Of a DNA stretch of 16,315 nucleotides, positions 12,930 to 16,315 are shown piece after piece. A program made the position numbers and the translations under genes. Under the pieces are notes generated by a model. That model was not told the origin of the DNA, ran no database searches, and saw only the letters and a program-made list of their open reading frames with translations. Each line of letters begins with the position of its first letter. Within the stretch, counting starts at the first letter, position 1. This DNA is from an uncultured Oscillospiraceae bacterium (lineage in GTDB: Bacteria > Bacillota > Clostridia > Oscillospirales > Oscillospiraceae): positions 1 to 16,315 of the forward strand of contig CAKTBC010000037.1 of NCBI GenBank assembly GCA_934533005.1, given 5' to 3'.

Positions 12930-13597
12930 TTCAGCACCGCCTTGTAGCCGAGCCCACGCACGGTTTTGATCTCAAAACCGTCGCAGGCAGAGAATTTATC
13001 GCGCGGCTTCGTGATATATACGTCCACCGCCCGCAGGCTCGTGTCCGAATCGATACCCCAGAACTCGTCCATGAGCTGCGCGCGGGAAAAGGTCTTTTTG
13101 GGGTAGGAGAGAAGCTTATAAAGAATATTGAACTCCCGCGTTGTGACCGGGATCTCTTCGCCGTCGATGGAAGCGGTCAAGCCGTCAGCATCCAGCTCCA
13201 GATTGCCGACCGTGAGCTTTCGCTCCATCTCGATGTTTGCCCGGCGCAGCAGCGCCCGGACGCGAAGCAGCAGCTCGTCAAGCTGCACGGGCTTTACCAT
13301 ATAGTCGTCAATGCCGAGCTGAAAGCCCTTCTGCTTGGCGGGGAGATCGTCTCTGGCGGACATGAATAGGATCGGGATGTGCTTGTTGACACGGCGGACG
13401 CTCTCGGCAAACTCGAAACCGTCAATGTCCGGCATCATAATGTCGGAGATGATAAGGTCGTAGAGATTATTGTACATCTCGTCATAGGCGTCGTTTGCGT
13501 GCAGGCAGCCCTTGGCCGCAAAGCCGCAGTCGTTCAGGTAAGTACAGACTGCCTGATTGAGCTTTGCGTCATCTTCGAGAACAAGAATATGGATCAT
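12926..13597 (-). CDS. OmpR/PhoB-family response regulator
   Basis: This 223-residue regulator has a receiver domain (1-115) with acidic pair E8-D9-D10, phosphoacceptor D52 (IISDIMMP), S80 and K102 (MVKP), and a winged-helix DNA-binding domain (about 126-223) with TTREFNILYKLL, FSRAQLMDEFWG and the terminal IKTVRGLGYKAVLK. It is activated by the downstream kinase and binds tandem direct repeats spaced by about one helical turn; repeats of that kind lie upstream of this operon at 14349-14387. AAGGAA is 7 bases before the ATG, which overlaps the stop of the membrane protein frame as ATGA at 13594-13597. Translation may therefore depend partly on ribosomes finishing the upstream, now frameshifted, gene. 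Confidence 0.95.
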   Translation of the reverse strand: MIHILVLEDDAKLNQAVCTYLNDCGFAAKGCLHANDAYDEMYNNLYDLIISDIMMPDIDGFEFAESVRRVNKHIPILFMSARDDLPAKQKGFQLGIDDYMVKPVQLDELLLRVRALLRRANIEMERKLTVGNLELDADGLTASIDGEEIPVTTREFNILYKLLSYPKKTFSRAQLMDEFWGIDSDTSLRAVDVYITKPRDKFSACDGFEIKTVRGLGYKAVLK

Positions 13598-14302
13598 ATG
13601 GATTCCTTGCTTCGGATTTCTTTCGTGGCGCGGTGAATCATATAAACCGCAATGCCGAGAATGATCACACAGACCCCGCCGCCGGTGGCGCCGGACATGA
13701 CGGCGCGGAACCGTTCACCGCTGCTGCTGCCGAATTGCGCAAGCATCGCCGTTTCCAGCGCCAGCATGGACACGAGCGCCGCCGCAAGATTGACCGCTTT
13801 TGCCGCCGACAGAATGGGGCTCCGGCAGCGCCGGAAGCGTACAACGTTCCGAATGGCTGTGATGACATTATAAAAGGGGTACAGCAAAGGGGTACAGCGC
13901 CATAGCGTAAATGAGATACCCGGCGTAATGGAACCCCTCGTTTTCCTGCACAACCAGGATCACCACACCCGTCAGCGCAAGAGTCATGACAGCCAGCACT
14001 ACGCCGCATAGCCGGTAGCGTTTCCACTCGGAGTCAATGTTTGTGCCAAAAGCATTGCGTCCGGCATGACGGACAAGAGCAAAGCGCGTCACGGCCAGCA
14101 GCAGATAGTAGACCGCAAGCGTGCCGAACCATACGGAACGGTAATATACGCCGAACGCGAACTTCCAAACGGCGTAAAGAATGTTCAGCGCTAAGCCGCG
14201 ATACAGGGAAACGTATATATTGAAGGATACATCCGTTTGGTATCTTTGCAGCACAGGGAGCCACCGCTTTGGGAACGGGAGCTTTTGCAAAATTCGATTC
14301 AC
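13594..14302 (-). pseudogene. Multi-helix membrane protein, frameshifted by 13-bp duplication
   Basis: Two overlapping frames make one protein. The first, starting at the GTG at 14302 (GGGAG 8 bases upstream; an alternative GTG at 14311 is too near the ribosome-binding site), runs through several helices to MALYPF, then reads AVPLL and stops at 13868. The second continues YNVITAIRNVVRFRR to SKESI and stops at 13594. Removing one copy of the 13-bp tandem repeat at 13873-13898 joins them as MALYPFYNVITAI, giving 231 residues with about six helices (near 37-57, 63-80, 102-122, 128-150, 168-188 and 205-225). It heads the two-component operon and probably supplied or modulated its signal. As read, only the first three to four helices are made. 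No named family is recognised. Confidence 0.85.
13873..13898. repeat. 13-bp tandem duplication that shifts the frame
   Basis: AAAGGGGTACAGC occurs twice head to tail (13873-13885 and 13886-13898). Thirteen is not a multiple of three, so the second copy moves the membrane protein gene out of frame and brings a TAA into phase at 13868-13870. Confidence 0.97.
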
Positions 14303-14328
14303 GGCGGACACTCCCTTTCCAAAGAATA

Positions 14329-14337
14329 ATTATATCA
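14329..14337 (-). promoter_or_regulatory. Extended -10 promoter of the two-component operon
   Basis: On the - strand TGATATAAT gives a consensus -10 (14329-14334) with the TG extension. The -35 region (about 14352-14357) has no match to TTGACA but overlaps the first of the 11-bp spaced repeats, as in activator-dependent promoters. Confidence 0.6.
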
Positions 14338-14348
14338 TACGGTTCCTA

Positions 14349-14387
14349 TGTTTCGCCATTGTTTGCGTTTTGTTTGAGAATTGTTAA
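14349..14387. promoter_or_regulatory. Four direct repeats at 11-bp spacing, likely regulator operator
   Basis: TGTTTC (14349), TGTTTG (14360), TGTTTG (14371) and TGTTAA (14382) begin exactly 11 bp apart. OmpR/PhoB-family regulators bind such repeats on one face of the helix. The array overlaps the -35 position of the two-component operon and ends 15 bp before the -35 of galM, so it could control both. Confidence 0.6.
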
Positions 14388-14402
14388 CGCGGAGTGTTCT
14401 TC

Positions 14403-14431
14403 TTGCAAATCTGCTCCGGCGCGGATAAAAT
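14403..14431 (+). promoter_or_regulatory. Sigma-A promoter of galM
   Basis: TTGCAA (14403-14408) and TAAAAT (14426-14431) are 17 bp apart, 35 bp before the start codon of the epimerase gene. Confidence 0.65.
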
Positions 14432-14466
14432 GAGGACATCACCCGCGGTGCGAAAGGAGCAATACC

Positions 14467-15486
14467 ATGCCGGTATCGGTGGAAAAGAAGCCTTTTGGCG
14501 TGACGAAAGACGGAGAGAGCGTCAATACTTATATTATAAGGAACGATGTGCTGGCCGTGGAGATCATGGAGTACGGCGCGACAATCCGCTCGCTGCTGGT
14601 GCAGCACGGCGGTGTGCGGACGGATGTGGTGTTGGGGTATGATACGCTCCGGGAATATGAGGAAAACGACGGCTATCTTGGCGCGTGTGTCGGGCGCGTG
14701 GGAAACCGTATCGGCGGCGCGGCTTTTGCACTGAACGGGAAAACCTACACGCTTGCCAAAAACGACGGGGAGAACCATCTGCACGGCGGCGTGCGCGGCT
14801 TTGATAAATACGTTTGGGCGGCGGAAGAACTGCCGGACGGCGTCCGCTTTGCGCGCGTATCGCCGGACGGGGAAGAGGGGTATCCCGGAACGCTGCGCGC
14901 CGCCGTGAGCTACCGCCTGCAGGGGAACACGCTGGCGATAGAGTATGAAGCATCCGCCGATGAAGATACTCTCTGCAATCTGACGAATCACAGTTATTTT
15001 AATCTCAACGGGGGCGGCGCTGTTCTGAGCCATACGCTGCAGATCAACGCGGAAGAATTCTTGGAAAACGGCGCGGCGACGCTGCCGACCGGAAATCGCT
15101 TGCCGGTGGCCGGGACACCCTTTGACTTCCGCGTGCCGAAGCGCATTGGGCAGGATATTGGCGCAGATGATATCCAGCTCCGTAACTGCGGCGGCTACGA
15201 CCACAATTTCTGCCTGACCGGAGACCCGGCGGCGGTGCTGCGGGGCGATGTATCCGGCATCACCATGAAGGTGCGGACAACGCTTCCGGGTGTGCAGCTC
15301 TATACCGCAAACGTCCTGACTGAGCGGCGCGGCAAGAATGGCGCTGTCTACGTGCCACGCGGCGCACTGTGTCTGGAAACACAGTATTTCCCCAACGCCA
15401 TGGCGTGTGAGGGCTTTGAAAAACCCATTTTACGCGCCGGAGAGTCCTGGAACCACCGCACGACGCTGGCATTTTCGGGAACGTGA
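14467..15486 (+). CDS. galM: Aldose 1-epimerase (galactose mutarotase)
   Basis: This 339-residue protein has the full length and residues of galactose mutarotase: GRVGNRIGGAAF (76-87, N80 and R81), NDGENHLHGG (99-108), TNHSYFNL with general acid H175, GGYDHNF with D245, and LETQ with catalytic base E304. It interconverts the alpha and beta anomers of galactose and related sugars in the cytoplasm, feeding galactokinase in the Leloir pathway. AAAGGAG lies 7 bases before the ATG. No other galactose gene is nearby, so it is a single-gene unit, divergent from the two-component operon and sharing its intergenic operator region. Specificity among aldoses cannot be read with certainty. Confidence 0.95.
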   Translation: MPVSVEKKPFGVTKDGESVNTYIIRNDVLAVEIMEYGATIRSLLVQHGGVRTDVVLGYDTLREYEENDGYLGACVGRVGNRIGGAAFALNGKTYTLAKNDGENHLHGGVRGFDKYVWAAEELPDGVRFARVSPDGEEGYPGTLRAAVSYRLQGNTLAIEYEASADEDTLCNLTNHSYFNLNGGGAVLSHTLQINAEEFLENGAATLPTGNRLPVAGTPFDFRVPKRIGQDIGADDIQLRNCGGYDHNFCLTGDPAAVLRGDVSGITMKVRTTLPGVQLYTANVLTERRGKNGAVYVPRGALCLETQYFPNAMACEGFEKPILRAGESWNHRTTLAFSGT

Positions 15487-15655
15487 AGCTGCATATTATT
15501 GATTGGCGCCGCACAGCAACGATAACAGCAATCAAATAACCCTCTTTGGGTTGAAGTTTTCGATTCGACACTGCCAGACTATAGTTTTGGTTCCCGGATG
15601 TGGGGAAGTGTGGCAGCGCCTTTAGGGAATATGGACTTACCAGCATACGAAAACA

Positions 15656-15689
15656 CAGGAGAGACGGCAATCCCTTGCCGACTCTCCTG
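15656..15689. terminator. Strong hairpin, possible galM terminator
   Basis: CAGGAGAG (15656-15663) pairs with CTCTCCTG (15682-15689) and CGGCAA (15665-15670) with TTGCCG (15675-15680), with one A:A mismatch and a TCCC loop. The + side is followed by CGTTAATTTTA, the - side by TGTTTTC, so it could stop transcripts either way, 170 bases after galM. Confidence 0.5.
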
Positions 15690-15749
15690 CGTTAATTTTA
15701 TCTATTTGACAGCTTCCCTTTATGATAACCCAAGGGGCTATGATTGAGC

Positions 15750-15896
15750 CTACGGCTGGTGAGTGCGGATTATGTAAGAAGAGATCATCTCGATAAACTG
15801 CGAAGCGGAAGGCTCGGCTTTCAGCGGATAACCTGCTATCTGGCAGAGCAGATCGGGATTGACAGACCATGCGCGGGAAACGGCGGTTCGGATGCT
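15750..15896 (-). pseudogene. Possible 3' remnant of a LysR-type regulator gene
   Basis: An open stretch of 48 codons bounded upstream by an in-frame TGA ends at a TAG (15752-15750). It reads in part IAGYPLKAEPSASQF, then IEMISSYI, with a PL-x-P(A/S)A-x-xF(I/L)E pattern like the C-terminal end of LysR effector-binding domains. There is no start codon with a ribosome-binding site. The likeness is short and could be chance. Confidence 0.25.
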
Positions 15897-15926
15897 TCAC
15901 GAAAAACGCATAAAAACCGGTGTTTA

Positions 15927-15948
15927 TGGCGGAACGGGTGGGATTCGA
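15927..15948 (-). other. Copy of the tRNA-Ser 3' end (short)
   Basis: These 22 bases equal 16190-16211 except for one base (A for G at 15934). On the - strand they read the T-loop side and acceptor strand of a tRNA ending in CCA. The sequence diverges immediately beyond, so it is a fragment and not a tRNA gene. Confidence 0.6.
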
Positions 15949-15977
15949 CCTGCGCTGCGGCGTAGGCCGTCTCGGGT

Positions 15978-16002
15978 GGCAAAGTGCCCCCGGCACTTTG
16001 CC
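15978..16002. repeat. Perfect 11-bp inverted repeat
   Basis: GGCAAAGTGCC (15978-15988) pairs perfectly with GGCACTTTGCC (15992-16002) around CCC. There is no T-run on either side, so it is not a standard terminator. A tRNA T-arm-like sequence, GGGTTCGAATCC with a CCA ending at 16033, follows on the + strand. Confidence 0.7.
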
Positions 16003-16032
16003 AAGAGCCCTCGGGTTCGAATCCTGCAATAC

Positions 16033-16068
16033 CAAAACAAACCGGACACCCTTTGCAGGATGCCCGGT
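16033..16068 (-). terminator. Leftward Rho-independent terminator
   Basis: On the - strand 16068-16058 pairs with 16051-16041 over 11 bp, including two G:U pairs that would be A:C mismatches on the + strand, around TGCAAA; TTGTTTT follows. The G:U pairs indicate that it works in - strand RNA. Confidence 0.6.
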
Positions 16069-16080
16069 ATAGCATGCAAA

Positions 16081-16115
16081 CCAAATCGAAGCCCAGCGCA
16101 GTGGGTTCGATTTGG
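16081..16115. repeat. Inverted repeat between two terminators
   Basis: CCAAATCGAAGCCCA (16081-16095) pairs with TGGGTTCGATTTGG (16102-16115) with one bulged base and a six-base loop. The right arm contains GTGGGTTCGAT, reminiscent of a T-arm. No T-run follows. Confidence 0.6.
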
Positions 16116-16120
16116 AAAGG

Positions 16121-16181
16121 AAAAACAACACCATCGGTCGATCGGACGCCGCTTGCGACGGCTGACGACCTCATGGTGTTG
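16121..16181 (-). terminator. Leftward terminator behind the tRNA-Ser end
   Basis: On the - strand 16181-16173 pairs with 16134-16126 (9 bp) and GGTCG (16170-16166) with CGACC (16140-16136) inside, followed by TTTTT (16125-16121). It starts 8 bases after the CCA of the tRNA fragment, so it is probably the original terminator of that tRNA gene. Confidence 0.6.
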
Positions 16182-16189
16182 CTTTGACG

Positions 16190-16245
16190 TGGCGGAGCGG
16201 GTGGGATTCGAACCCACGTGCCCGTGAAGGCCAACGGTTTTCGAG
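16190..16245 (-). other. 3' half of tRNA-Ser (CGA), candidate attachment site
   Basis: Read on the - strand, it begins with anticodon loop CTCGAAA (anticodon CGA), the 3' anticodon stem, a serine-type variable arm (GCC/GGC), a perfect T-stem GTGGG/CCCAC with loop TTCGAAT, the acceptor strand CCGCTCC, discriminator G and CCA. The matching 5' half is absent: upstream of the anticodon loop there is no pairing stem, no D-arm and no GGAGCGG. A tRNA cut precisely at the anticodon loop is the usual attachment core of tyrosine-recombinase elements. Confidence 0.6.
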
Positions 16246-16315
16246 TTAGAGTCGCTATCCGGACTTTGAAGGAAAACGGCGGAAACTCACGGACAATGCG
16301 AGAGTTTGCAAACCC

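Larger units (their letters stand above)
15487..15926. other. Region without an intact gene
   Basis: About 440 bases after galM hold no convincing complete frame. Visible are an inverted pair TTGATTG/CAATCAA near 15497-15535, the hairpin at 15656-15689 and a short open fragment on the - strand (15750-15896). Base composition is lower in G+C than in galM. It reads as decayed or recombined DNA. Confidence 0.5.

Noticed and set aside
14349..14387. CRISPR-like array
   Set aside because: The repeats are only 6 bases with 5-base spacers; the geometry fits a regulator operator.
14335..15204. A 289-codon - strand frame
   Set aside because: It is antisense to galM and would run through two promoters.
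15637..16234. Frames reading VGFEPTCP- and QDSNPR-type sequence
   Set aside because: These are translations of tRNA T-arm sequence and its complement, a well-known source of false proteins.
16190..16290. A complete tRNA-Ser gene
   Set aside because: The 5' acceptor strand GGAGCGG, the D-arm and the 5' anticodon stem are all missing within the needed 90 bases.

Overview
The window looks like chromosomal DNA from a GC-rich member of the Clostridia, probably Oscillospiraceae/Ruminococcaceae. I infer this from the strong AGGAG ribosome-binding sites, sigma-A type promoters, frequent Rho-independent terminators, a Bce-type permease, an OmpR-type two-component system and an aldo/keto reductase with ferredoxin-like clusters. 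No 16S or marker gene is present, so the placement is an inference.

Left third (1-4368, + strand): the 3' part of a Bce/FtsX-type ABC permease and its terminator; a membrane GT2 glycosyltransferase with its own terminator; then a promoter driving a cell-surface phosphodiester glycosidase, a 59-residue two-helix membrane protein and a LURP-one-related (YxjI-like) protein. A perfect 20-bp palindromic terminator closes this unit and the convergent one.

Middle (4369-8365, - strand): a probable operon from a promoter at 8442-8470, in transcription order an 800-residue GT2-GT4 double glycosyltransferase, an aldo/keto reductase with two 4Fe-4S motifs, and a GNAT acetyltransferase overlapping it by ATGA. 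Opposite lies an AlkZ-related gene (8594-9268, +) with a strong terminator, then a four-helix membrane protein and a very small soluble protein on the - strand.

An IS3-family (IS150-like) insertion sequence lies at about 10009-11313. Its orfA reading frame is broken. Its left end carries a promoter nested in a long hairpin. The insertion appears to sit inside what was the terminator of the neighbouring operon.

Right third: a - strand operon (14302 to 11346) of a multi-helix membrane protein, an OmpR-family response regulator, a histidine kinase and a two-helix membrane protein, joined by ATGA overlaps or direct abutment. The membrane protein gene is frameshifted by a 13-bp tandem duplication. 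The divergent region to galM (+) holds four direct repeats at exactly 11-bp spacing, a likely binding site for the response regulator.

The last 830 bases have no intact gene. They hold hairpins, terminators facing left, and two copies of the 3' end of a tRNA-Ser. The longer copy runs from the anticodon loop to CCA and lacks a 5' half, which suggests an attachment site of an integrated element extending beyond the right edge.
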